NCBI GenBank assembly: GCA_934394665.1
Contig: CAKRRS010000024.1
Location: 1-33,046 of the forward strand
Reading direction: 5' to 3'
DNA from: an uncultured Acetatifactor sp.
GTDB taxonomy: Bacteria; Bacillota; Clostridia; Lachnospirales; Lachnospiraceae
Length of the DNA: 33,046 nt
The notes below the pieces were generated by a model. That model was not told where the DNA came from and did not search any database. It saw only the letters and a program-made list of their open reading frames with translations. The translations under genes were made by a program, and so were the position numbers. Below are positions 24,682 through 32,973 of this stretch, piece by piece. Numbering within the stretch: position 1 is the stretch's first letter; every line of letters starts with the position of its first letter.

Positions 24682-25509
24682 TCACCTGAGCCCTATTAAT
24701 AAAATAGCGAGAAAATACGTCATCGGCGCTGTTACTGTCATACTGTCAAAACGATCCATAATACCGCCGTGTCCGGGGATCAGTTTTCCATAATCCTTGA
24801 TATTATGGTTCCGTTTGATCGCGGATGCCGCCAGATCTCCCACCATGCTCATCACTGCGCCTGCCGCGCAGATAAACGCTATGATCCAGGTAATCGTCTG
24901 ATCCGGAAACACTGCTTCCACAAAGAACCGTGCATACAGCCCGCCGATCAAAGCCGCACCTGCGACACCGCCGATACAGCCTTCCAAAGACTTATGCGGA
25001 CTCAGTTCCGGGAAAATATGCTTCTTACCGATCAGTTTGCCTACCACATAGGCACAGGTATCGCATCCCCAGGAGCTGATCAGGATCAGCCATACCAGAT
25101 AGATTCCGGTCTCACACTCGCGGGTGAGATAAACAAAGGACAACAGCACCGGTGCATACAGAAAAGAAAATACCGCCGCCATCACCTGACTTGCCTGATA
25201 TTTCGGAAACAGCACCACATAACAGAACATCTCTGCCATAAACAATGCCACAATACACATCAGCAATAGGGTATGGTCTTTCGTGAAAAACAGCGTTGCA
25301 TAATATGCCGTCACACCTACGAATCCGATCCACTCCAGTGCGTTGCACTTTTTATCATCGGTTGCACATCTTAATGCTTTGGTCAGTTCTCTGTATGCGA
25401 CCAGAGAGATCAGCCACAACGGCACTGCCAGAAATACATTGCCGAAGCTGAACGTAGCCAGGGCGATGATCAGCAACACGATACCACTGAGCAAACGAGT
25501 CCAAAACAT
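24682..25509 (-). CDS. cdsA: Phosphatidate cytidylyltransferase
   Basis: A 275-residue membrane enzyme with about eight helices that makes CDP-diacylglycerol from phosphatidate and CTP, the entry to phospholipid synthesis. The family signature is present: the block ELSPHKSLEGCIGG and the terminal GHGGIMDRFDSM, including the metal-binding Asp. Its start is 3 nt after the uppS stop, indicating tight coupling. Confidence 0.97.
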   Translation of the reverse strand: MFWTRLLSGIVLLIIALATFSFGNVFLAVPLWLISLVAYRELTKALRCATDDKKCNALEWIGFVGVTAYYATLFFTKDHTLLLMCIVALFMAEMFCYVVLFPKYQASQVMAAVFSFLYAPVLLSFVYLTRECETGIYLVWLILISSWGCDTCAYVVGKLIGKKHIFPELSPHKSLEGCIGGVAGAALIGGLYARFFVEAVFPDQTITWIIAFICAAGAVMSMVGDLAASAIKRNHNIKDYGKLIPGHGGIMDRFDSMTVTAPMTYFLAILLIGLR

Positions 25510-25512
25510 AAG

Positions 25513-26232
25513 CTATTCCTCCTTCAGACCGCCATATCTTCTGTCTCTATGATTATATGCTTCCACTGCCTTGATCAATTCTTCTTTTGTGAAATCCGGC
25601 CAGGGAACCGGCGTAAAATAAAATTCCGTATACGCCAGCTGCCATAACAGGAAATTCGAGATTCGCTGTTCGTTACAGGTACGAATCAACAGATCCGGAT
25701 CCGGAATGCCTGCCGTGTCCAGATAGCTTTCCAGTGTCTCTGCAGTAATTTCCTCAGGTGACACCTCACCGTTCTGCACTTTTGCAGACATCTTTTTCAC
25801 TGCACGGACGATTTCATCCCTTCCACCATAGTTAATGGCGATCTGGAAATGCAGACCGTCATTATCCTTTGTCGCTTCTTCCAGTTCCGCGATTCGTGTC
25901 CGGATATCCTCGTCCAGTCTGGTCTTGTCTCCCAACACTCTGACACACATGCGATTCTTCGCTGCGGTCTTTAAACAGGTCTTCATATAGTTGCGGAGCA
26001 GCTTCATCAAGGCGTCCACTTCATCCTGCGGACGGTTCCAGTTCTCCGTGGAAAAAGCATATACCGTAAGATACCGGATGCCTATGCGGTAAGCTTCTTC
26101 ACAGATGACTTCTACTGTCTTCGCTCCCTGCACATGTCCGTAGTTCCGGGGCATGCCTTTTGCTTTCGCCCATCTGCCGTTACCGTCCAGAATAATTGCC
26201 ACATGATTTGGAATTTTCAAATTTTCTTCCAT
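25513..26232 (-). CDS. uppS: Isoprenyl transferase (undecaprenyl diphosphate synthase)
   Basis: A 239-residue cis-prenyltransferase making the undecaprenyl carrier for cell-wall polymers. The catalytic Asp16 lies in VAIILDGNGRWAKAKG. The C-terminal block PDLLIRTCNEQRISNFLLWQ contains the substrate Arg and is typical of the family, except that Gly of the usual RTSGE is replaced by Asn with Cys for Ser (RTCNEQR). It sits between frr and cdsA, which fits a lipid-carrier supply operon. Confidence 0.97.
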   Translation of the reverse strand: MEENLKIPNHVAIILDGNGRWAKAKGMPRNYGHVQGAKTVEVICEEAYRIGIRYLTVYAFSTENWNRPQDEVDALMKLLRNYMKTCLKTAAKNRMCVRVLGDKTRLDEDIRTRIAELEEATKDNDGLHFQIAINYGGRDEIVRAVKKMSAKVQNGEVSPEEITAETLESYLDTAGIPDPDLLIRTCNEQRISNFLLWQLAYTEFYFTPVPWPDFTKEELIKAVEAYNHRDRRYGGLKEE

Positions 26233-26270
26233 ATTCTCAAACCTTCATTATCAAATCTTCTTATGCCGTA

Positions 26271-26822
26271 TCAGACCGTCATGATCTCCTTGGACTTGCT
26301 GTCGATCAGAGCATCAATATCTTTCACATACTTGTCGGTCAGTTTCTGCAGATCCTCTTCCAGACCTTTGATCTCGTCTTCGGATACTTCGGTCTTAGCC
26401 AGCTTCTTGAAAGCATCATTGCCGTCTCTTCTGATGTTACGGATTGCAACCTTACCGTCTTCCCCCTTCTTCTTTACTTCTTTTACCAGATCTTTTCTGC
26501 GTTCCTCGGTCAGCTCCGGGAATACCAGACGGATCACACTGCCGTCGTTGGAAGGATTGATTCCGATATCGGAAGTCATGATCGCTTTCTCGATTTCTTT
26601 GATCAGAGATTTCTCCCAGGGTGCAATCTGGATGATACGTGCTTCGGGAACGGTTACGTTACCTACCTGCTGGATCGGGGTGGGGGTGCCGTAATAATCT
26701 ACTCTCAGTTTGTCCAGTACGTGAGGATTCGCACGTCCTGCACGGATGGCAGCGAAATCTGCCTCCAGAAATTCATAAGCCTTCTGCATCTTTTCACTAT
26801 ATACCTGTACTCTTGCGTCCAT
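26271..26822 (-). CDS. frr: Ribosome recycling factor
   Basis: A 183-residue protein of normal length with family landmarks RAGRANPHVLD and the terminal YVKDIDALIDSKSKEIMTV. With EF-G it splits the terminated ribosome. It is preceded by pyrH with a 92-nt gap and followed by uppS after 38 nt. Confidence 0.98.
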   Translation of the reverse strand: MDARVQVYSEKMQKAYEFLEADFAAIRAGRANPHVLDKLRVDYYGTPTPIQQVGNVTVPEARIIQIAPWEKSLIKEIEKAIMTSDIGINPSNDGSVIRLVFPELTEERRKDLVKEVKKKGEDGKVAIRNIRRDGNDAFKKLAKTEVSEDEIKGLEEDLQKLTDKYVKDIDALIDSKSKEIMTV

Positions 26823-26914
26823 ATTTTCCTCTCTTCCGCGCTTTGCGCCTTTCCTGATAATATTTGTATGATATTTTTTAACCTATTTTTTGCAATTTCA
26901 GTTGCCAGCCAGAC

Positions 26915-27610
26915 TTACACAGTTACCTTGGTTCCGTGGAACTCACCCTTCAGGGTATTCACAATACTGTTTTCCTCATTCAGGCCGAATACCCACATCG
27001 GCATCTTGTTGTCTCTTGCCAGGATGGATGCGGTCATATCCACTACCTGAAGGTTCTTGGCAATTACTTCGTCAATAGATACTTCATCATACTTCTTCGC
27101 TGTAGGATCCTTGGCAGGATCTGCATTGTAGACACCGTCGATTGCCTTTGCCAGCAGGATCACATCTGCCTCTACTTCGATTGCACGCAGTACCACTCCG
27201 GTATCGGTAGAGAAATACGGATGACCGGTACCACCGGCGAAGAACACTACCATTCCCTTGGCAAAATATTTATTTGCTCTGTCCTTCGAAAACAGCTTGG
27301 TAAAAGATCCGCACTCAAACGGGGTCAGAATATTGGTCATCATGCCTACGGAACGGAAAATCTCGGAAACATAAATACAGTTCATAACGGTAGCCAGCAT
27401 GCCGATCTGATCTGCCTTGGTACGGTCAATGTTCTCACTGGAACGTCCTCTCCAGAAGTTGCCGCCGCCGATCACGATACCCACCTGAATCCCGTCATCT
27501 ACCAGTTCCTTTACCTGTAACGCAACCTTTCTGACAGTTGCCTCGTCAAAACCTGTCTTTTTTTCGCCTGCCAGTGCTTCACCACTGAGCTTCAATAATA
27601 TTCTTTTCAT
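26915..27610 (-). CDS. pyrH: UMP kinase
   Basis: A 231-residue kinase of the amino-acid-kinase fold converting UMP to UDP. Landmarks are RILLKLSGEALAG at the start, VIGGGNFWRGR near residue 46 and FFAGGTGHPYFSTDT near 130. It lies 12 nt after the bactofilin-domain gene. In most Firmicutes the gene in front would be tsf, which is absent here. Confidence 0.98.
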   Translation of the reverse strand: MKRILLKLSGEALAGEKKTGFDEATVRKVALQVKELVDDGIQVGIVIGGGNFWRGRSSENIDRTKADQIGMLATVMNCIYVSEIFRSVGMMTNILTPFECGSFTKLFSKDRANKYFAKGMVVFFAGGTGHPYFSTDTGVVLRAIEVEADVILLAKAIDGVYNADPAKDPTAKKYDEVSIDEVIAKNLQVVDMTASILARDNKMPMWVFGLNEENSIVNTLKGEFHGTKVTV

Positions 27611-27622
27611 GCTCTGCGCTCC

Positions 27623-28519
27623 TTATTTTGCTTTTCTTTTCTCAGGCTTATACTCATCAAAGAAAGAAGTCGGGCTGACATCAGCATAGCACTGAGAGCA
27701 CATACCTTCGATCACCGCACCGTTGTTGATCTGTACGGACTTGGACTTGATGTTGCCCATTACAATTGCGGAAGAATCCAGGATAACAGGACCCTTTACA
27801 TCGATGTCACCCTTTACCGCGCCGGCAATTGCTGCACTGGTAGCTGTGATATTGCCGATGACTACAGAGCTTGCACCGATCTTTACAGAACCTTCGCTGA
27901 CAACTTCACCATTGATTTTCGCACCTTCTGCATAGATCTCTGCTGCCTTGGAATTACCGTTAATGTATCCTGTGATGTTTAATTTTCCCAGAATATCAAT
28001 ATTTCCGTTGATCGTACCTACCAGATCCATAGATCCTTCCGAACTTACATCTCCTGTGATTACCATACCTGCGGTAATCACCGCTGTTTCATCAGATACT
28101 GTTTTAACGTCCATTCTCTTCTCCGCTCCTTTGTTTTCTTCTTCGTGTTCCTGTTCGGGGACAACATCTGCAATCATATGATCTAAAAGTACACTGTCCG
28201 GATCCGGTACATTTTCCTCAGGTTCTTCGGCTGCAACATTTTCCTCTGCCGCTTGATTTTCTTCGGGTAATGCTTCCGTTTCTTCCTGCGGTATCTCAAT
28301 CGAATCCAGATTCTTCAGCATTTCTTCCAGTGCTGCATTATCCGTTGCATTCTCATTTGCAGGCTGTGTTTCCGCTTTGCTGTCTGCCACTGTATCCTGC
28401 ACGCTCTCTATCGGCTGCTTCTTCGCCTCCACGGCATCTGCCTGATCCAGATCCTGCTCCGGCATCAGTTCATTTACCGCCTGAGACAGATCCTCTTTTA
28501 AGTCTGAGAAAAATCCCAT
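27623..28519 (-). CDS. Bactofilin-domain protein with acidic N-terminal extension
   Basis: 298 residues. About the first 150 are acidic and low in complexity (Glu, Ala, Asp, Pro, Gln rich), probably disordered. Residues 155-275 are a bactofilin (DUF583) beta-helix, seen as repeated hydrophobic-glycine turns: GDVSSEGSMDLVGTINGNI, GYINGNSKAAEIYAEGAKI, GNITATSAAIAGAVKGDI. A CSQC pair follows near the C-terminus. Bactofilins polymerise into filaments that position cell-wall or polar proteins. It heads the operon with pyrH 12 nt downstream. A TATAAT at about 28556-28561 (minus strand) may be its -10 box. Confidence 0.88.
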   Translation of the reverse strand: MGFFSDLKEDLSQAVNELMPEQDLDQADAVEAKKQPIESVQDTVADSKAETQPANENATDNAALEEMLKNLDSIEIPQEETEALPEENQAAEENVAAEEPEENVPDPDSVLLDHMIADVVPEQEHEEENKGAEKRMDVKTVSDETAVITAGMVITGDVSSEGSMDLVGTINGNIDILGKLNITGYINGNSKAAEIYAEGAKINGEVVSEGSVKIGASSVVIGNITATSAAIAGAVKGDIDVKGPVILDSSAIVMGNIKSKSVQINNGAVIEGMCSQCYADVSPTSFFDEYKPEKRKAK

Positions 28520-28645
28520 GTTTCGTACCTCCGTTTACTTCTTTCTATTGTAATTATATAATGAGCGATTTCTTGGTTCTGCGAACTTCTGAAATCAACA
28601 CAGCAATTCGCACTCCGGGTACTCTCCCAGCCTGCGTATCGCTGT

Positions 28646-29617
28646 TTATTCCACATGATGCACCGGATCAGTATTTTCCGTAATCGGCAGGATCACCGTA
28701 TCCGGTCTTTGGAGAATGTTCTCAATAATCTCCGGCAGTGCTTCCACGGTCGTGGGCTTTTCTGCGGAATCATGCAGCAAAATAATGGAACGTTCTCTTG
28801 TGTCCAGATCCTTCGTGCAATTTTCCAAAATCGTATCCACCGACAGCTTCCTGCTGCCGCCATCTCCGGAAGATACATTCCAGTCGTAATACTCTACTCC
28901 CTGCGCTTTCAGATAATCGATAAACTCATGCATATCGACCTCACTGATCGTATTGGAGCTGCCTCCGGGGAACCGGTAATATACACTCTCTACGCCGGTT
29001 GCCAGATAGATGTAATCCCTGATCTGCTCAAAATCCGCCTGAAAGCTGTCCGGTGACGCATACAGTTCCTTATATTCGTGACTGTACGAATGCATTCCCA
29101 GCGTATGTCCGTCCTCTGCGATCCGCCGCAAGGCTTCTTCTGCATCGGCGCCTTCTTTTCCTACGACAAAAAAAGTGGCTTTCACATGATACCTGTCTAA
29201 AATATCCAGGATTTCATTGGTATATCTGCTTGGTCCATCGTCAAAAGTCAGATACACTTTATGAATCTCTTCCTGTCCGTCGCCTTTCCCTGTCCACTCC
29301 GACATATCGTCCGGGGCATCTGCAGTATTGACAGACGTATTATCCTGTGACTGCTCCGTCTGCTGCAGAGCATTTTTTTCTTCGGAGAGCTGTTGCAAAG
29401 CCGTCTGCAGTGCCCGGTTCTCGGAAGCCAGTTCTTCCAGGCGCTGTTCCAGTCGTTCCAAGGTATCCTCTATTGCATGCAGCCTGCAAAACAGATAGCT
29501 GCAACATAAAAGGGGAATCACCAGCCCCACTGCTACGATACCTATGATGATCTTCTTCAACCGCTGTACTCTTTTTCGCCGTTTCTCCGGTGATGTCTGT
29601 TGAAGTTCTCTTGCCAT
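28646..29617 (-). CDS. Membrane-anchored polysaccharide deacetylase
   Basis: 323 residues. A basic N-terminus, one membrane helix (about 23-44) and a coiled coil (about 48-90) place the catalytic domain outside the cell. The NodB domain (about 119-310) has catalytic Asp126 with metal ligand Asp127 (TFDDGPS) and zinc ligands His176 and His180 (GMHSYSHEY); the later RFPGGSS and ILLHDS motifs are also present. It likely removes acetyl groups from peptidoglycan or another glycan. It has its own promoter and stands 126 nt upstream of the bactofilin gene on the same strand. Confidence 0.93.
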   Translation of the reverse strand: MARELQQTSPEKRRKRVQRLKKIIIGIVAVGLVIPLLCCSYLFCRLHAIEDTLERLEQRLEELASENRALQTALQQLSEEKNALQQTEQSQDNTSVNTADAPDDMSEWTGKGDGQEEIHKVYLTFDDGPSRYTNEILDILDRYHVKATFFVVGKEGADAEEALRRIAEDGHTLGMHSYSHEYKELYASPDSFQADFEQIRDYIYLATGVESVYYRFPGGSSNTISEVDMHEFIDYLKAQGVEYYDWNVSSGDGGSRKLSVDTILENCTKDLDTRERSIILLHDSAEKPTTVEALPEIIENILQRPDTVILPITENTDPVHHVE

Positions 29618-29683
29618 GAATCTTCTACTTCTCTCTTCTGTGTTCCGAATCTCTCATCTTTCATCAGACAAGACTTCTGTAAC

Positions 29684-29712
29684 AGTATAGCATATTCCAC
29701 TTTTTTGCGAAA
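29684..29712 (-). promoter_or_regulatory. Candidate sigma-A promoter of the deacetylase gene
   Basis: Minus strand: TTTCGC (29707-29712), 17-nt spacer, TATACT (29684-29689), preceded by TG two bases before the -10 box. It lies about 65 nt upstream of the start. Confidence 0.5.
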
Positions 29713-29749
29713 GAGATTTATTCAAAACTTTAAAAACCTTGTAAAACCT

Positions 29750-29783
29750 GAAAAACCGCGGAAGATATTGCTATCTCCGCGGT
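29750..29783 (-). terminator. Rho-independent terminator after the KTSC gene
   Basis: Minus strand: ACCGCGG-AGATA and TATCTTCCGCGGT form a stem with one bulge, followed by UUUUC. It lies 35 nt past the KTSC stop. Confidence 0.85.
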
Positions 29784-29817
29784 CTTACTGTTTGTATTCC
29801 CTGTATGCTTTGGGTCT

Positions 29818-30042
29818 CTACCCGATTTCGTTCATTCTGCGTTCCGGATAACATCCCATAATAAAATTACGAAAGAATATTTCCGGGAGATGATGCTTTC
29901 GAAACTGATACCAGATTTCTTCCGGTACATTTTCAAATCTCCAGATCTGACCGTCACTTGCAAATTCTATCTCCAGCAATTGCATTTGCGGGTCGTATCC
30001 TGCGGACGTAAACAGTCGTCCTGCGCATCTTATTCTCACCAT
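29818..30042 (-). CDS. KTSC-domain small protein
   Basis: A 74-residue protein matching the KTSC domain: a SAGYDPQMQLLEIEF start, an aromatic turn (IWRFENVPEEIWYQF) and a final block with RNFIMGCYP. The domain is found alone or fused to nucleic-acid-related proteins; its role is not established. The ATG at 30042 has only a weak ribosome site and lies inside the end of a degenerate upstream frame, which may once have been coupled to it. Confidence 0.75.
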   Translation of the reverse strand: MVRIRCAGRLFTSAGYDPQMQLLEIEFASDGQIWRFENVPEEIWYQFRKHHLPEIFFRNFIMGCYPERRMNEIG

Positions 30043-30272
30043 TTTCGTTTCTCTTTTCCTGCATTTGTCATCCCTGACATTACCTGTCCGTTAGCTGTAA
30101 GGCGTTCAGCTATATCTGTTTCGGAAAGATTTCCCCTTTATACTTTCACGTAAAGATTCTTGTCCCACCCTCTATGACATTTGCATCTTATTATTTTGTT
30201 TTCCCTTCGCCTTTCCCTTACGCAGATCTCGGCATACTCTGTGAACACATGACGTATTCGTCCCCAATGCAT
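30036..30272 (-). pseudogene. Possible degenerate ORF upstream of the KTSC gene
   Basis: The 321-nt gap before the KTSC gene holds one frame of 79 codons from an ATG at 30272, interrupted once by a TAA at codon 45. The second part (RGNLSETDIAERLTANGQVM and on) looks coding in composition and its stop overlaps the KTSC start. I recognise no family. It may be a decayed gene or chance. A hairpin ATCCTGC/GCAGGAT (30271-30297) lies at its upstream end. Confidence 0.2.
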
Positions 30273-30363
30273 CCTGCCTCTTTTCGTTTTGCAGGATTTA
30301 TATGTACATTATTTAGTTTTGATAAAGTGTAGCAAGGAGTTTTTGTTATATTATTGTTTTTCG

Positions 30364-30864
30364 TTAATAGGTGAACTTGAAAGCTCCTGTGTCGTTCGGC
30401 ATTTCCTCATAAATATCAACATTAGCATAATGCGTGCATGTAACACGATAGGTTTTACCTTTAACAGCCTCACTATAAATTAGCGAACATGCAAAAACAC
30501 TCTCATTTTGATTTTCTGCTCCAGAAGAAGACAGCACTGTTTTCCAGCCATACCACATTTTTTGTTGTACTTTGATATCCTTTACTCCTATAACAGATGC
30601 TGTTCCCAAACAAGACGTTGTAAAATCCATTACAAGCCCATCTGTTTTGAAAGCCATAGTAATATCACAGTCATACATCGTAGTTATTGGTCTGATACTA
30701 TATGCATCACTCGTCTCCTGATTAACCTCAGTTATCTCCGATGTCAAAACATCATCTGTATGCAATATTTCTGCCTGTACTCCTTGTACCGGCACACTTG
30801 CAACAAACGCTAACGCCATAATAAATGCTACTATTTTCTTCTGTATTTTTTCTTTCACGCGCAT
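30364..30864 (-). CDS. Small exported protein of unknown function
   Basis: 166 residues with a clear Sec signal peptide: basic start (MRVKEKIQKK), hydrophobic core, and a likely cleavage after VQA near residue 31. The mature part has four Cys residues (about 65-141) that could form disulfides, and a beta-rich pattern ending GAFKFTY. I do not recognise the family. The ATG follows GAAAGGAAA. The gene is AT-rich like its right-hand neighbours and is flanked by a 10-bp inverted repeat. It lies downstream of the sigma/anti-sigma operon, beyond a strong terminator. Confidence 0.75.
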   Translation of the reverse strand: MRVKEKIQKKIVAFIMALAFVASVPVQGVQAEILHTDDVLTSEITEVNQETSDAYSIRPITTMYDCDITMAFKTDGLVMDFTTSCLGTASVIGVKDIKVQQKMWYGWKTVLSSSGAENQNESVFACSLIYSEAVKGKTYRVTCTHYANVDIYEEMPNDTGAFKFTY

Positions 30865-31047
30865 TTTCCTTTCTTCTTTTACTTTGCTACACTATTGAGG
30901 TAATTTATTCCTCTATATACTACATGGCGCTAACCTATAATATCTTACAACCTTTTTTAGAAAAATTTTTTAGAGTTTTTTAGAGTTGATTGCAAAGCTA
31001 ACTTACTGTTTTGTTTTTTATATAATATATATTTTCTTATACTTACT

Positions 31048-31112
31048 TATAAAAATAAAAGGCATATGTCAAAAGAGAATTTCTTATTCTAGCCTCTTTT
31101 AACATATGCCTT
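31048..31112 (-). terminator. Strong rho-independent terminator after the anti-sigma gene
   Basis: Minus strand: the 19-nt arms at 31094-31112 and 31059-31077 pair with a single mismatch (AAGGCATATGT against ACATATGCCTT at the base) and are followed by UUUUAUUUUUAU. The stem begins only 5 nt after the anti-sigma stop. The 193 nt further on to the exported protein gene are AT-rich, with a tandem TTTTTTAGAG pair, and hold nothing else I can name. Confidence 0.9.
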
Positions 31113-31117
31113 AACTA

Positions 31118-32086
31118 TTATTGTTTTTCAGCAACAATTTTTCCACATTCTTTTGCTATTTCTTTTATCAAATCTCTATTATTCATTCCAACTATTGCAT
31201 ATTTCACATTTTCATAATAAAAATAAACGATATAATTTTTTCTTCCATCCATCTCTTCCTTTTCTAATACTTCGTATTTTATATCATCTTTTTCAAATTC
31301 TTCGTCAAAATCATATCCTACATAACTTTCTCTTATTCTTAATATTTCTTGTGGATACATTATTATTTCAAAATGCATAATATTCTCATTAATATCTTGA
31401 AAATATACATATAATGCAATTGTATTTTCTCGTTTCAATAACTTAATCACTTTCAACTCATATTCTCGCATCGCTGAAATAGCTAATGGTATCTCCACGT
31501 ACTCTCGATATTTTGTTGGGACATCGGCTATCGTATAATAATCCTCTGCTTCTTTATTTCCCACCAAATTATCCATCCCTTCCGGTGACGTTATCATCGT
31601 AGTTCCTTCCTCACTCTTATCCATCCACCAGAAGAAGCCACCATGTTTGTCGGCATTGGCAACCACCTGCCAGGAACCGCCTATCATCATGGCAAGCACT
31701 ACTGCAGCTGCCACCACACCGTTTTTGTGTCTGTGAATAAATTCCAAAACCTTGTGTTTTTGTTTTTTTTGACCACCTTTTTCACTTTTCTTCGCATTCT
31801 TTTTATCGTTCTCTTCAGAACTGCTTTGCTCTGCCTTCTCCGTTTCTGCCAGAATCTTTTCCTCTTCTTCGCGCTGTTCACAATACTTCCGGAAATCACT
31901 TAACGCCTCTTCCACCGGTAATTCCTCTGCGATCTTCTCCCCCTGCTCTGCCTTCAGACTATCGAGCAGTTTTACTAAGGTCTGCACTTCTTCTGCGTCG
32001 AATGCTTCCTCTGACGCTTCCAGCAGATACCAGTCCAATCGTTTTGTAAGTTCCTGAATCAGGCTTTCGTTATCCTGCTTCTTCAT
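31118..32086 (-). CDS. Membrane anti-sigma-like protein
   Basis: 322 residues. The N-terminal 115 residues are cytoplasmic, highly charged and helical, with a Lys-rich stretch just before one membrane helix (about 123-143). The extracytoplasmic part (about 145-322) resembles the DUF4367-type domains of Clostridia anti-sigma factors, including YVEIPLAISAMREYELKVIK and a late YYENVKYAIVGMNNRDLI. Its ATG overlaps the sigma factor stop by 4 nt, the classic coupled arrangement. By this context it holds the sigma factor inactive until an envelope signal. No zinc HxxxCxxC motif is seen. Confidence 0.78.
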   Translation of the reverse strand: MKKQDNESLIQELTKRLDWYLLEASEEAFDAEEVQTLVKLLDSLKAEQGEKIAEELPVEEALSDFRKYCEQREEEEKILAETEKAEQSSSEENDKKNAKKSEKGGQKKQKHKVLEFIHRHKNGVVAAAVVLAMMIGGSWQVVANADKHGGFFWWMDKSEEGTTMITSPEGMDNLVGNKEAEDYYTIADVPTKYREYVEIPLAISAMREYELKVIKLLKRENTIALYVYFQDINENIMHFEIIMYPQEILRIRESYVGYDFDEEFEKDDIKYEVLEKEEMDGRKNYIVYFYYENVKYAIVGMNNRDLIKEIAKECGKIVAEKQ

Positions 32087-32712
32087 TTCTGTTCCTTTCC
32101 CTTCTGTATCCTGTCATCGACACTTTCATTCTTCTCTATTGTATATGACGTTTTCTTGTCGATTCTTACATAATCTTTTTGCTTTTTGTCAAAAGCAAGT
32201 CCTTCTGTCGCATTCTGCGATATAATTTTCGCTATCTTGTCTCTAAGTCTGCTGATGCGGACACTCATATTATTTTCCGATACAGTTTCCAGTCTCGCCA
32301 TATCCGCAATGGTATAACCGCAGACAAAATATCTGTAAAATCTTTGTTTTTCCGCTTCTGTCAAATCACTTAATATAGCAATATTAAGCTCTGATTTTCC
32401 ATATCCGTCTTCTATCACGGTATATTCATAATTTTCCAGTTCCACTTCGCACTCCAGCTTCCGTAATTTCTTATTCAATTCTTTCATTTTGTTTTTTGCA
32501 GTGTTAATCAGCCAACCTGTCGGATTAGAAAGTGTCCGGACATATTCCCATTTCTTATAGGCTATATAAAAAGTCTCTTGCAACACATCCTTTGCCAATT
32601 CTCTGTCGGCTACCCTGCAACGGATAAATTTATAAATTTCCAAATAGTTCTCGTGATACAATTCATCAAATTCTTGGTGGTCTCCTGTTGTCTCTTCTTT
32701 CTGCATGTACAC
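32083..32712 (-). CDS. ECF-type RNA polymerase sigma factor
   Basis: 209 residues. Region 2 spans about 18-80 (YLEIYKFIRCRVADRELAKD, then DVLQETFYIAYKKWE and PTGWLINTAKNKMKE). Region 4 spans about 115-165 (LTEAEKQRFYRYFVCGYTIADMARLETVSENNMSVRISR). A charged tail of 40 residues follows, longer than usual. It would redirect RNA polymerase to a small regulon and is coupled to the anti-sigma gene. The start may be GTG 32712 or ATG 32706; the ribosome site GAGAGG is nearer the GTG. Confidence 0.85.
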   Translation of the reverse strand: MYMQKEETTGDHQEFDELYHENYLEIYKFIRCRVADRELAKDVLQETFYIAYKKWEYVRTLSNPTGWLINTAKNKMKELNKKLRKLECEVELENYEYTVIEDGYGKSELNIAILSDLTEAEKQRFYRYFVCGYTIADMARLETVSENNMSVRISRLRDKIAKIISQNATEGLAFDKKQKDYVRIDKKTSYTIEKNESVDDRIQKGKEQK

Positions 32713-32839
32713 CTGCCATCACCTCTCCGGGAAGGTTTTATCTTTCTAAAATTTATTTCCTATATAATTTACCATTTGTTGCCATACTAAATATAGATGG
32801 TTTTACGATACGGAAAAATTTTGTTTTCTATATCTTCAC

Positions 32840-32867
32840 ATTTTACTTTTCATAGACTAACTGTCAA
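32840..32867 (-). promoter_or_regulatory. Candidate sigma-A promoter of the sigma/anti-sigma operon
   Basis: Minus strand: consensus TTGACA (32862-32867), 16-nt spacer, TAAAAT (32840-32845). It lies about 130 nt upstream of the sigma gene. I could not pick a convincing autoregulatory ECF promoter in the remaining AT-rich leader. Confidence 0.45.
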
Positions 32868-32911
32868 TTTTTTCTCATCGACAAATACAGTTAAAAATTG
32901 CATTTTTGTTG

Positions 32912-32940
32912 TTGACAAACGCAATCGCTTTTGTTAGAAT
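32912..32940 (+). promoter_or_regulatory. Sigma-A promoter of the tRNA-Thr gene
   Basis: TTGACA (32912-32917), 17-nt spacer, TAGAAT (32935-32940). It is a near-consensus stable-RNA promoter 33 nt before the mature tRNA. A short ATCACG/CGTGAT pair lies in the transcribed leader. Confidence 0.8.
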
Positions 32941-32973
32941 GAATCACGGTGATTGCACGAGCAGTCACGTGAT

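Noticed and set aside
24128..24793. 221-codon plus-strand frame
   Set aside because: It is antisense to dxr and the end of cdsA, both well-supported genes.
26196..27050. 284-codon plus-strand frame
   Set aside because: It lies antisense to frr and pyrH, has no ribosome site and looks like no protein family.
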